DNA of 64,000 bases, taken from the NCBI GenBank assembly GCA_026398275.1, contig JAPLTF010000053.1, positions 1 through 64,000 on the forward strand, in the 5' to 3' direction. Origin of the DNA: Verrucomicrobiota bacterium (GTDB lineage: Bacteria; Verrucomicrobiota; Verrucomicrobiia; Chthoniobacterales; Terrimicrobiaceae). Of the stretch, positions 42,305-50,916 are shown in pieces. A program made the translations under genes and the position numbers. The stretch's first letter is position 1. Each line of letters begins with the position of its first letter. The notes beneath the pieces are model-generated. The model did no database searches and was not told where the DNA came from. It worked only from the letters and a program-made list of their open reading frames with translations.

Positions 42305-43494
42305 AGAAGACCACCGACACCGCGTTGACCATCACTGCCGACTACCGGCAGTTCATAGAAGAACTGAAGGCCCGCGTCGCCACCGCTCGTGTTTCCGCCG
42401 CCCGGAAAATCAACCATGAACTGATCCTGCTCTATTGGGACATCGGGAGAGGAATCGTGGAAAAGCAGCAGGCGCTTGGCTGGGGCGAGTCCGTAGTGGA
42501 AATGGTTGCCGCTGATCTGCGGCAGGCTTTCCCATCCATGAGCGGATTTTCCCCGCGCAATGTGTGGTATATGCGGCGTCTCTACGAAGCCTGTTCCGCC
42601 CCGGAATTTCTCGCACAGGTTGTGCGAGAAATGAGCAAACGGGGGGCAAATCCAATTCTGCCACAACCTGTGGCAGAATTAGAAAAAGCCATAATTTGGC
42701 CACAAGCTGTGGCCAAAATAGGAGGTGGCGTCGAACCGGGCCAATTTCTGCAGCAGCTTGTTGCAGAAATTCCCTGGGGACATCACCGCTTCATCCTCGA
42801 CAAGCTCACCGCCCCTGCCGCCCGCCTCTGGTATCTTCGCGCTACCGCCCGCTTCGGTTGGTCGCGCAATGTCCTGCTCAACCAGATCAAGGCCGGGGCT
42901 TACGAACGCGCCGTCACGGAAAAGAAGACCCACAACTTCGATCTCGCCCTGCCGGAGCATTTCGCGGAGCAGGCGGACGAGATGCTCAAAAGCTCTTACA
43001 ACCTGGAGTTCCTCGGCATCCGCCGCGCCGTGCGGGAGCGCGAACTCGAAGACCGGCTCATCTCGCGCCTGCAAGCCTTCCTCCTGGAGCTCGGCTACGG
43101 CTTTTGCTTCGTCGGGCGGCAGCACCGCCTTGCGCTGGGGAAGAAGGAGTATTTCATCGATCTGCTGTTCTATCACCGCTTCCTCAAGGCCCTCGTCGCC
43201 TTCGATCTCAAAGTCGGGCCTTTCGAGCCGGAGTTCGCGGGGAAAATGGATTTCTACCTGAATCTGCTCAACGACAAGGAGCGCGGCCCAGACGACCAAC
43301 CCTCCCTCGGCATCATCCTCTGCGCGGAAAAGGATGACGTGGAGGTGGAGTATGCCCTGCGCTCGAAGGCCAATCCCATCGGCGTCGCCGCCTATGAATT
43401 GCAGTCGAAACTGCCGGGCGAGTTGAAAGGGAAACTGCCGACGGCGAAACAGCTCGCGGATGTCGTGCGGGGGGAAATGGAGGCGGGGAAATGA
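42301..43494 (+). CDS. DUF1016/YhcG-family PD-(D/E)XK nuclease-like protein
   Basis: 397 residues. The N-terminal DUF1016 domain (INHELILLYWDIGRGIVEKQ, then GWGESVVEMVAADLRQAFPS and GFSPRNVWYMRRLYEAC) leads to a middle section made of four repeats of a 10-residue unit of the form [FI][LW]xQxVx[EK]. The conserved IPWGHHRFILDKL follows, then a C-terminal nuclease-type core with EYFIDLLFYHRFLKALVAFD and LKVG. YhcG-like proteins accompany type I restriction genes; the role is not settled. It sits between hsdM and hsdS with ATGA overlaps on both sides. The repeats are palindromic at DNA level. Confidence 0.85.
   Translation: MKKTTDTALTITADYRQFIEELKARVATARVSAARKINHELILLYWDIGRGIVEKQQALGWGESVVEMVAADLRQAFPSMSGFSPRNVWYMRRLYEACSAPEFLAQVVREMSKRGANPILPQPVAELEKAIIWPQAVAKIGGGVEPGQFLQQLVAEIPWGHHRFILDKLTAPAARLWYLRATARFGWSRNVLLNQIKAGAYERAVTEKKTHNFDLALPEHFAEQADEMLKSSYNLEFLGIRRAVRERELEDRLISRLQAFLLELGYGFCFVGRQHRLALGKKEYFIDLLFYHRFLKALVAFDLKVGPFEPEFAGKMDFYLNLLNDKERGPDDQPSLGIILCAEKDDVEVEYALRSKANPIGVAAYELQSKLPGELKGKLPTAKQLADVVRGEMEAGK
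42606..42771. repeat. Four in-frame palindromes within the DUF1016 gene
   Basis: Units lie at 42606-42632, 42654-42680, 42693-42719 and 42743-42771. Units 1 and 2 have perfect 12-bp arms with 3-base loops (ATTTCTCGCACA-GGT and AATTCTGCCACA-ACC plus complements). Unit 3 (AATTTGGCCACA-AGC) has one mismatch in its arms and unit 4 (ATTTCTGCAGCA-GCT) one G-T pair. All are in the same reading frame and encode FLAQVVREM, ILPQPVAEL, IWPQAVAKI and FLQQLVAEI. Between copies both arms change together, keeping the stems intact. Confidence 0.85.
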
Positions 43495-44930
43495 TCGCTG
43501 CCATTAAACCATCAAACGACCTCTGGCTCGACAAGATGCCACGCGACTGGCGGCGCAGCCGCATTCGCAACGTGGCTGCCTTGTCGCCGAACTACTCCCA
43601 GACACCGCCCGCATCCGATGAATCCTGCACGGTCGTGCCGATGGAGTTGCTTTCCAACGATGGCGCAATTGACGTGTCAAATCAGCAGCCGTTAGAGGAT
43701 ATTTCGACGGGCCTGCCCCTCTTTGAAAAGGGCGACGTTCTTTTCGCGAAGATCACTCCGTGCATGGAAAACGGCAAAGGGGCATTCGTGCGGCAACTGC
43801 CAACACGCTACGCCTTTGGAAGCACCGAATTTCATGTGCTTCGAGCGGGAAACAAGGTCGATGGGCAATTCCTGTATTACGCAACATTCAATCCCATTTA
43901 CCGAGCCTACGCAGCGGACAATATGGTCGGAGCGGCTGGTCAAAAGCGTGTATCATCGCGCTTTTTGAAGGACACGCGGCTGTTTCTCCCGCCGCTGCCG
44001 GAACAACAGCGCATCGCGGCGTATCTGGATGCGAGTTGCGCGGCGATTGACGCGGCGGTCGCCGCCAAACGCCGCCAACTCGAAACCCTTGACGCGCTAC
44101 GGAAGTCCATCATCCAACGTGCTGTCACACGAGGCATCACGGAAGGCGGCGCGCTTAAATCTACCGGCAACGCGTGGATGGACCAGCTTCCAACCGGATG
44201 GAAGCTCGTTTGCCTGAAACGAATTGCTGAAATTCAAGGCGGCCTCACGCTTGGCAAACAATACGATAGTCCGCTCATTGAGCGACCTTATCTTCGGGTC
44301 GGCAACGTCCAGGACGGTCACTTTGATTTGGATGAGGTTTCCGTGATCGAACTTCCAGCCAATGTCGCACCGGGTGTGGAGCTTCGTCCCGGCGACGTGC
44401 TAATGACTGAAGGCGGTGACCTCGATAAGTTGGGGCGAGGCCATGTTTGGAACGGGGAGATTCCAGGCTGTCTGCATCAGAACCACATCTTCGCGGTGCG
44501 CTGCTTCCTTCACAAATTGAAGCCAATGTTCCTCGCGTATGTCACTGCAGCCAAGTATGGGCGTGACTATTTTGAGGCGACGGGAAAGAAGACAACAAAC
44601 CTCGCCTGCACGAATGCAACCAAGGTAGGCGAGTTTCCAATCCCATTGCCGCCCCTGTCAGAGCAAGAGGCAATCTGCGTATATCTTGAAAAGAAACTTG
44701 GTGACGTAAAGGCCATCGTCGCCTCCATCGAAACCCAAATCGCCACCCTCACCGCCTACCGCAAATCACTGATCCACGAATGTGTCACCGGCCAGCGGCG
44801 GGTCACGGAGGCGGATTCGACAGGCTCACCGCAGGCGGACGTGGCGCGCATCGAGTTGTCCGAAAAGGCCGGACAACGGAACCGTCCAAAAAAATCGGAC
44901 AGTTGGAGAGGGAGCTATCATGAGCACTAA
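43491..44930 (+). CDS. hsdS: Type I specificity subunit HsdS
   Basis: 479 residues with two target-recognition domains, each ending in a conserved PLPPxxEQ-type spacer helix: LPPLPEQQRIAAYLDASCAA and LPPLSEQEAICVYLEKKLGD, followed by TLDALRKSIIQRAVTRGI and TLTAYRKSLIHECVTGQ. This is the usual architecture that sets a bipartite recognition site. ATGA overlap with the DUF1016 gene. The last 40 residues are Arg/Ser-rich and overlap the next gene's start. Confidence 0.92.
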   Translation: MIAAIKPSNDLWLDKMPRDWRRSRIRNVAALSPNYSQTPPASDESCTVVPMELLSNDGAIDVSNQQPLEDISTGLPLFEKGDVLFAKITPCMENGKGAFVRQLPTRYAFGSTEFHVLRAGNKVDGQFLYYATFNPIYRAYAADNMVGAAGQKRVSSRFLKDTRLFLPPLPEQQRIAAYLDASCAAIDAAVAAKRRQLETLDALRKSIIQRAVTRGITEGGALKSTGNAWMDQLPTGWKLVCLKRIAEIQGGLTLGKQYDSPLIERPYLRVGNVQDGHFDLDEVSVIELPANVAPGVELRPGDVLMTEGGDLDKLGRGHVWNGEIPGCLHQNHIFAVRCFLHKLKPMFLAYVTAAKYGRDYFEATGKKTTNLACTNATKVGEFPIPLPPLSEQEAICVYLEKKLGDVKAIVASIETQIATLTAYRKSLIHECVTGQRRVTEADSTGSPQADVARIELSEKAGQRNRPKKSDSWRGSYHEH

Positions 44931-45780
44931 CAAAGACAGCAAACTGGCCGTGTTTGAAGGAAAGCGCATCCGGAAAACTCTTCATAAAGGCACTTGGTGG
45001 TTTGTCATCGTGGATGTGGTCGCCATCCTCACTGATTCCGCCAATCCCGCCGGTTACCTCAAGGATATGCGTCGGCGCGACCCCTCCTTGGCCGAGGCTT
45101 TCAAAGGGGGGGGGCAATTTGCCCCCCCCCTTGCTTTGGAGTTTGCGACGGCTGGCGGACCCCAAAAGCTCCAGTGCTGGAACACCGAGGGCCTTTTCCG
45201 CCTGATCCAATCCATCCCCAGCCCGAAGGCGGAACCCTTCAAGCGATGGCTGGCCCGCGTCGGCAAGGAGCGGATTGATGAGATCGAAAACCCCGAGCTG
45301 GCCATGGCCCGGATGCAGGCTCTCTATGAAAAGAAAGGCTATCCCAAGGAATGGATCGACAAGCGGCTGCGGGGCATCGCGGTCCGGCAGGACTTGACCG
45401 ACGAATGGCAGAACCGGGGTGCCCGAACCACGTTGGAATACGCCATTCTCACCAATGAGATCATGCAGGGAACCTTTGGCCTGAACGTGGAGGACTACAA
45501 ACAAGTGAAAGCCCTGACGCGGGAAAATCTCCGCGATCACATGACCGATATCGAGCTGATCCTCACCATGCTGGCCGAGGCCACCACCACGAAGCTCCAT
45601 CGGGATCGCGATTCGCAAGGCATGACGCCGCTGAAAAAGGATGCTCATGACGGCGGGGCGGTGGCGGGCAGAACGCGAAAAGATATCGAGGCCCAGACCG
45701 ACCAGCCCGTCATCTCCGCCGAAAACTTCAAGCAACTATCCGCCAGGAAACCGAAAAGACTGAAGGCGAAGGAAGGCTGA
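44920..45780 (+). CDS. BRO-N domain, phage antirepressor-like protein
   Basis: 286 residues. The N-terminal BRO domain (LAVFEGKRIRKTLHKGTWWF, then VIVDVVAILTDSANPAGYLK, CWNTEGLFRLIQSIPSPKAE and FKRWLARVG) is followed by a charged helical tail (IAVRQDLTDEWQNRGARTTL). Members of this variant are found inside type I restriction loci, perhaps controlling restriction; mechanism is unknown. The start overlaps hsdS by 11 bp. A G9...C9 palindrome inside the BRO domain can shift the frame by slippage. Confidence 0.82.
   Translation: MSTNKDSKLAVFEGKRIRKTLHKGTWWFVIVDVVAILTDSANPAGYLKDMRRRDPSLAEAFKGGGQFAPPLALEFATAGGPQKLQCWNTEGLFRLIQSIPSPKAEPFKRWLARVGKERIDEIENPELAMARMQALYEKKGYPKEWIDKRLRGIAVRQDLTDEWQNRGARTTLEYAILTNEIMQGTFGLNVEDYKQVKALTRENLRDHMTDIELILTMLAEATTTKLHRDRDSQGMTPLKKDAHDGGAVAGRTRKDIEAQTDQPVISAENFKQLSARKPKRLKAKEG
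45104..45132. repeat. G9/C9 palindromic homopolymer tract in the BRO-N gene
   Basis: Nine G's (45106-45114) and nine C's (45122-45130) flank CAATTTG, giving arms of about 14 bp around a one-base loop (AAGGGGGGGGGCAA and its complement). It encodes KGGGQFAPPL. Long G or C runs are classic slippage sites, so the BRO-N reading frame may be phase variable. The tract may also be hard to sequence accurately. Confidence 0.75.
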
Positions 45781-45782
45781 CC

Positions 45783-48704
45783 ATGCCCAAAAAGAAAAAG
45801 CCTCCCGAGCTGACGTTCCAGCAGCACATCGCGGATTTCCTCATCCGTGAGCACAAGTATGGGAAGTTGGAGCAGGCCGACATTACGGACACCGAGCACT
45901 TCATCGCCGAAGACCAGCTCTGGGCCTTCCTGAAAGCCACGCAGGCGGACACGCTGAAAAAGCTGGAGGACGATTACGGAACAGACGCGCGGGAGGAAGT
46001 CTTCAAGGCCCTGCGCAAGGAAATGGAACATACGCCGCTGTGGATGCTGTTCCGGCAGGGGTTGCCGGTTCGCGGGTTGGAGTTCCGGCTCTTTTATCCC
46101 AAGCCGCGCTCCGCTGCGAGTGCCTCCGCCGCCAAGTATGCGCAGAACCGCATCACCTTCCGTCCGCATTTCTACTTCGGTGATGCGAACCAAGAAATCG
46201 ATTTTGTCATTTACCTCAACGGACTGCCCATCGTTGCGCTGGAGCTGAAACACGAGGCCAACCAGAACGTACATGACGCCGTGGCGCAGTTCGCCGGGCG
46301 CGACCACACGCATAAGATTTTCCAGCATCCCTTCCTCTACCTCGCCGCCGACACCACCGACGCGATGGCCGCCACTGACCCTCGCAAGGAGGAGAATTTC
46401 CGCTGGCACAACATGGGGCTGACGAACACGCCCACCAACGCCGACGAGTATCCGGTCGAGTTCCTTTACCGCGAAGTCCTGTCGCAGGAGCAATTGCTTG
46501 AGGCGTTGTCATTCTTCCTCGTCCGCGTGCCGGAACGTGAGGCGGAGGACGACAAGCCCGCTCGCCCGGCCTCGACCATATTCCCGCGCTATCACCAGAG
46601 CCGCCTGGTGCGGCGGGTGGCGGAGGACATCACGGTCCACTTCGCCGAGGCGGGCGACATCGGCAAAAAGTATCTGGCCGACCATTCCGCCGGCAGTGGC
46701 AAGACGCTCTCCATCTGCTGGCTTGCCGACCGGCTGCACAGTCTCTTCAAACCCGGCACAAACGAGAAGCTGGTCGATATCACCTTTATCCTCACGGACC
46801 GCAAATCGCTCGATACGAACATTCGCGAGGACATCGAGAAGTTTACACACCTAAAAAACGTGGTGGGCATCGCGAAGAAGGCCGACGATCTGCCGCGTTT
46901 CCTCAAACAGCGAAAATCCATCATCGTCACGACGCAGCAGAAATTCGCCTGGGTGCTGGAGGAGATTAAGAAAAACCCGGAGTTGAAGAAGCTGCGGGTG
47001 GCGTTCCTGATCGATGAGGCCCACCGGTCGCAGGAAGGACACATGGGCGCGGCCATCCGACTGCCGTTCCGCAAGGAAGGCGAGCCGGACGAGGAAGCCC
47101 CCGAAGAGGATCTTGAAGAGCAGATTGCCAAAGTCATTCGCGAGCACGATCTGAATCAGTTGTTCGTCGCCTTCACCGCGACACCGGCACCGGTCACCGT
47201 GTCGATGTTTGGCAAGCCGTTCGACACCTACACCGAGGCGGAAGCCATCGCCGAGGGCTACATCGTGGACGTGGCAGCGAGCATCATCTCCTACAAGACG
47301 CTCTACAACCTTCATTGTCCCATCGTCCCGAAACCGGACGAGGAGAAGGTCTATCCCAAGGGGGTCGTGTCCAAGGCGCTCCAGAATGTGGCGTTTCAGG
47401 ATGATGGATTGATTCAATACAAGGCCGAGGTGATGCTCCGCATCTTCGAGAAGGATGTGAAGCCGCTCATCGGCGGACGCGCCAAGGCGATGATCGTCAC
47501 CTCGTCTCGCGTGGCCGGCCTGCGGTATTTCAATATCATCAAGGAGAAGCTCAAGGAGCGGGGGGCTGACTACAAGGTGCTCTACGCGTTCTCGGATTTC
47601 GTCCACCCGGAGACGAATGCAGCCATCAGTGAGTATGCCGTAAATGAATTGCAACAGGGAGAGTTGATCGAGAACCGCTTCGAAGGCGACGACTACCGGA
47701 TCATGGTCGTTGCGAACAAATTTCAGACCGGCTTCGACCAGCCCTTGCTCGCGGGCATGTTCCTCGACAAGCCGGTGCTGGACCGCAACGCGGTGCAGAC
47801 CGTCTCGCGCCTGAACCGTTGCCACCACGGCAAGAAGGATGTCGTGGTCGTGGACTTCACCAACAACGCCAAGCAAATCCTGAAAGCCTTCGCAAAGTAT
47901 CGGAAGGGCACACCATTTGAACCGGAGGAGCCTGACAAAGAAACCTGCCCGAAACTGCACGCGGAGATTTTGGCTGCGGGAGTGTTCGCCCAAAAAGACG
48001 CCACCGACCTGCTGAAGCTGATCAAGGCCGGGACGGACGCACAGGTGCAATTCCAAGTGAACGCCCTGCGGGGGCGCTTTCTGACTAAGATCACCGATTG
48101 GGAAGATCGCAAGGCGTTCGTGTATCTGCTGGCCCGCTTCGTGAAGAGCTTCCATTTCCTGACATGCTTCTTCACCTACCCGCCAGCGATTCAGGAGTTC
48201 GCCAGTTTCGCCGAATGCGTCGGTCCGCAACTCATCAAGGCCGGAACGGTTTCCGATCTCATGAAGCAAATTCGCGCCACTATCGTCACCAAGGCGGCGG
48301 TGAAATACGAAGGGGTGATGACCAGCGGCGGTCCCGTAAAACTCCAGCCGGGCAAAGGAAAAGGCGGCGCAGGCCCGGTGCCGGTGAAGGTGTCCGTGCA
48401 GGACGTGATCGCGCAGATTCGTGCCAAGTTCGACATCACGGACGAAGAGGCACTCTACATCAAACAGGTGACGGAAGAGAAGATCGCCGACCCGGCCATC
48501 CGCTCCACGGTCCAGGCGCACCGGGAGGACGCGCTTTATCTCGAAGGCCCGTATCGCGGGCAGGTAAACGAGGACATCCAGACGACCTACGACGAGCGTG
48601 GTCGCTTCGACGAACTTGCCGACCCAAAATACACCGACACCGGCGGCATCTTCGACATCATGGCCGTGACCGTCATCCAAACTCAGCTGTCTTTTGCCGC
48701 CTGA
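45783..48704 (+). CDS. hsdR: Type I restriction subunit HsdR
   Basis: 973 residues. The N-terminal nuclease core is EIDFVIYLNGLPIVALELKH (D...ELK, about 140-158). The motor follows with Walker A HSAGSGKTLSI (about 300), IIVTTQQKF, LIDEAHRSQEG (DEAH, about 411), FTATPAP, and helicase motifs near GFDQPLLAGMFLDKPVLDRN and VSRLNRC. HsdR cuts unmodified DNA after translocation. It is 2 bp after the BRO-N gene, completing the operon. The length fits EcoR124-type HsdR. Confidence 0.94.
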   Translation: MPKKKKPPELTFQQHIADFLIREHKYGKLEQADITDTEHFIAEDQLWAFLKATQADTLKKLEDDYGTDAREEVFKALRKEMEHTPLWMLFRQGLPVRGLEFRLFYPKPRSAASASAAKYAQNRITFRPHFYFGDANQEIDFVIYLNGLPIVALELKHEANQNVHDAVAQFAGRDHTHKIFQHPFLYLAADTTDAMAATDPRKEENFRWHNMGLTNTPTNADEYPVEFLYREVLSQEQLLEALSFFLVRVPEREAEDDKPARPASTIFPRYHQSRLVRRVAEDITVHFAEAGDIGKKYLADHSAGSGKTLSICWLADRLHSLFKPGTNEKLVDITFILTDRKSLDTNIREDIEKFTHLKNVVGIAKKADDLPRFLKQRKSIIVTTQQKFAWVLEEIKKNPELKKLRVAFLIDEAHRSQEGHMGAAIRLPFRKEGEPDEEAPEEDLEEQIAKVIREHDLNQLFVAFTATPAPVTVSMFGKPFDTYTEAEAIAEGYIVDVAASIISYKTLYNLHCPIVPKPDEEKVYPKGVVSKALQNVAFQDDGLIQYKAEVMLRIFEKDVKPLIGGRAKAMIVTSSRVAGLRYFNIIKEKLKERGADYKVLYAFSDFVHPETNAAISEYAVNELQQGELIENRFEGDDYRIMVVANKFQTGFDQPLLAGMFLDKPVLDRNAVQTVSRLNRCHHGKKDVVVVDFTNNAKQILKAFAKYRKGTPFEPEEPDKETCPKLHAEILAAGVFAQKDATDLLKLIKAGTDAQVQFQVNALRGRFLTKITDWEDRKAFVYLLARFVKSFHFLTCFFTYPPAIQEFASFAECVGPQLIKAGTVSDLMKQIRATIVTKAAVKYEGVMTSGGPVKLQPGKGKGGAGPVPVKVSVQDVIAQIRAKFDITDEEALYIKQVTEEKIADPAIRSTVQAHREDALYLEGPYRGQVNEDIQTTYDERGRFDELADPKYTDTGGIFDIMAVTVIQTQLSFAA

Positions 48705-48708
48705 GGCC

Positions 48709-49371
48709 ATGAGCAAGGCGATCCAAGACATCCCCGAAGCCGACCGTCCTCGCGAGAAGCTGCTGCGGAAGGGGGCAAAGTCATTGAGCGATCAGGAACT
48801 CCTGGCTGTGCTGCTTGGCAAAGGCACGCCCGGCACGGATGTGATGACCCTGGCCTCCAAACTGGCGAGGCTTATCGATGAGAAGGGGCTTGAAGTGCAG
48901 GCTGATGATCTTCTGCCATTCGATGGAGTGGGTGATGCCAAGGCGACTTTGATTCTAGCTGCCATTGAGTTCGCACGTCGGCGAATCAAACCCGAAGGCG
49001 CAAGGATCGAAACCCCCGCCGACCTACTGCCTCACGTCCGCCACTACGCCGACCGGAAGCAGGAACATTTCCTCTGCGCCAGCATTAACGGAGCGAACGA
49101 AATATTGAATATCCGGGTGGTGTCCATTGGTCTGATTGATCGCAGCCCCGTGCATCCGCGAGAAGTTTTTGCAGATGCGCTTTCGGATCGCGCATCAGCC
49201 GTGATCGTCGCCCACAATCACCCCAGCGGTGGGCTTGAGCCTTCACCGAGCGACATCGACATCACTGTGCAGCTCAAAGCCGCCGGATCAATCGTCGGCA
49301 TCGACCTGCTCGACCACATCATCTTCAACCGGACAGGCTACTTTAGTTTCTTGGAAGCGGGGAAACTGTAG
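48709..49371 (+). CDS. radC: RadC/JAB1-domain protein
   Basis: 220 residues starting MSKAIQDIPEADRPREKLLR. It has the helix-hairpin-helix region (LLPFDGVGDAKATLILAAIE) and the JAB1/MPN metal motif VAHNHPSGGLEPSPSDID (HxH...D). RadC proteins are often on mobile elements and defence islands; the old link to DNA repair is doubtful. It is 4 bp after hsdR and may be co-transcribed. An upstream TTG (48694) is in frame but overlaps hsdR more. Confidence 0.88.
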   Translation: MSKAIQDIPEADRPREKLLRKGAKSLSDQELLAVLLGKGTPGTDVMTLASKLARLIDEKGLEVQADDLLPFDGVGDAKATLILAAIEFARRRIKPEGARIETPADLLPHVRHYADRKQEHFLCASINGANEILNIRVVSIGLIDRSPVHPREVFADALSDRASAVIVAHNHPSGGLEPSPSDIDITVQLKAAGSIVGIDLLDHIIFNRTGYFSFLEAGKL

Positions 49372-49452
49372 AAGCTAGAGAGCGAACCGTTTCAGCGGTG
49401 CAAGCGGCGTGGCCGTGCGCGCAGTGACCAAATGCGGGAGGGGCTTGCGGGT

Positions 49453-49779
49453 TCAGTGCGCCCTTTGTGCGGGCCGGTGTTTGAACGCGAATATGAAGAT
49501 GACGATCAACCCCGCGAGGACGCCCGAGGCCGCATAGCGGCTGAGCGCCAGGCCCCCGTCATCGAGTGGCTTGTCCAGAAAATCGCCAACGACAGCCCCC
49601 AATGGCCGTGTCAGAATAAACGCGGCCCAGAACAAGATCGTGTGAGAAATCCTGGTGCGGTAGTAGCACACAGCGATTACCGCCAGCATTGTCCCGAACA
49701 CCCCGACGCTTCCCAGATATTGTGCGGGGGGAAAAATTGACTGACAATATGATTCCGCGGAGGGCATGGTCAGCGGCAT
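49453..49779 (-). pseudogene. C-terminal remnant of a COG4705-type membrane protein
   Basis: 108 residues with about three membrane helices: ISHTILFWAAFILTRPLGAV, VGDFLDKPLDDGGLALSRYA and ASGVLAGLIVIFIFAF. The FWAAFxLTRPLGAxxGDxLxKP block is characteristic of the end of COG4705 membrane proteins, which are about 250 residues with a repeated ALGD motif. The N-terminal half is missing, and the 5' end runs into the neighbouring lipocalin-type gene, so this is a fragment at the right border of the type I island. Function of the family is unknown. Confidence 0.6.
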
Positions 49780-50915
49780 TCCTGTGGACGGCGGGCCGTG
49801 GTCGAGGGTATCAGTGGTTTGTGCGCAGGGTCTTTTTGGTTTTTATGCTCGCCGCGTTCTGCGGCCGGCTGAATGCGGATTGGAAGCCGGCGTTGCCCGG
49901 CTGGAGATATGCATTCCCTGCCGATCATGGGAACCATCCGGGCTTCAAGACCGAGTGGTGGTATTTCACGGGGAACCTCCATTCCTCGGATGGCAAGGAC
50001 TTCGGGTATCAGCTGACATTTTTCCGTCAGGGGGTGAGGGAGCCGGGAGCGCCGGCGGCGACGAGCCGGTTCGTGGTCAGCGATGTGAAGTTCGCGCATT
50101 TTGCGGTGGCGGAGATATCCGGGGGAAAGTTCCACCATTTTCAACGACTGGCGCGCGGGGCATTCGGGGAGGCGGGATTCGATGAGGGAAAGCGGCTGGC
50201 GTGGATCAGGGACTGGACCTGCGAGCGGACGGGGGACAATGGCTTCCGGCTGGCGGCAAAGGAGGAAGGGATTGCGGTCGAATTGGACCTCGCATCGGCG
50301 AGGCCTCCGATCGTTCACGGGCGAAACGGGGTGAGCCAGAAGGCGGAGGGCGAGGGGAGGGCCTCGCATTACTACTCGCTCACCCGACTGGAGACAACCG
50401 GCCGCGTGACGATTGACGGGAAGGTTCATGATGTTTCGGGAACGAGCTGGTTTGATCACGAGTGGGCGAGCAACCAGCTCGCCGCCCACCAGAAAGGATG
50501 GGACTGGTTCAGCCTGCAGCTCAACGACGGCACCGAGCTCATGCTCTTCCAGATCCGCACCGACGACGACAAGCAGGATCCGCACTCGGCGGGAACGTTT
50601 GTCTTTGAAGACGGCTCCGACCTGCAGATCGGGCAGGCGGGATTTTCGCTGGAGCCGACCGCCTGGTGGCGCAGCGAAACAACCGGAGCGAACTACCCGG
50701 TTGAGTGGCGGCTTTCGGTGCGGGCCATCGACCTTGAATTGGAAATCAAGCCGCGGCTGCGCAGGCAGGAGCTGGATGCCAAGCCGTTCACCTACTGGGA
50801 GGGGGCCGTCGAAGCCGCCGGAACAAGGAACTCCAAGCCTGTCGAAGCCGTCGGATATCTTGAAATGACCGGCTATGCCGGGAATATCGTCGGACTGAAG
50901 GGTGCGAAGGAGTAG
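49749..50915 (+). CDS. Exported AttH/CrtC-like lipocalin-domain protein
   Basis: 388 residues. After a long N terminus with a signal-like segment (RRVFLVFMLAAFCGRLNADW) the protein reads ALPGWRYAFPADHGNHPGFK, then TEWWYFTGNLHSSDGKDFGY, QLTFFRQGV, and later GTSWFDHEWASNQLAAHQKG and WDWFSLQLNDGTELMLFQIR. These are hallmarks of the AttH/CrtC double-lipocalin family, which includes carotenoid hydratase; most members have unknown substrates. The start is uncertain: the signal-like segment is better placed if translation begins near 49822. Confidence 0.8.
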   Translation: MIPRRAWSAAFLWTAGRGRGYQWFVRRVFLVFMLAAFCGRLNADWKPALPGWRYAFPADHGNHPGFKTEWWYFTGNLHSSDGKDFGYQLTFFRQGVREPGAPAATSRFVVSDVKFAHFAVAEISGGKFHHFQRLARGAFGEAGFDEGKRLAWIRDWTCERTGDNGFRLAAKEEGIAVELDLASARPPIVHGRNGVSQKAEGEGRASHYYSLTRLETTGRVTIDGKVHDVSGTSWFDHEWASNQLAAHQKGWDWFSLQLNDGTELMLFQIRTDDDKQDPHSAGTFVFEDGSDLQIGQAGFSLEPTAWWRSETTGANYPVEWRLSVRAIDLELEIKPRLRRQELDAKPFTYWEGAVEAAGTRNSKPVEAVGYLEMTGYAGNIVGLKGAKE

Positions 50916-50916
50916 A

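Noticed and set aside
42606-42771. The palindromes as a CRISPR array
   Set aside because: The units are in frame within a gene, the spacers are short and unequal, and no cas genes are present.
46851-48731. A 626-codon minus-strand frame
   Set aside because: Antisense to hsdR; the frame is open because of GC-rich codon use, not coding.
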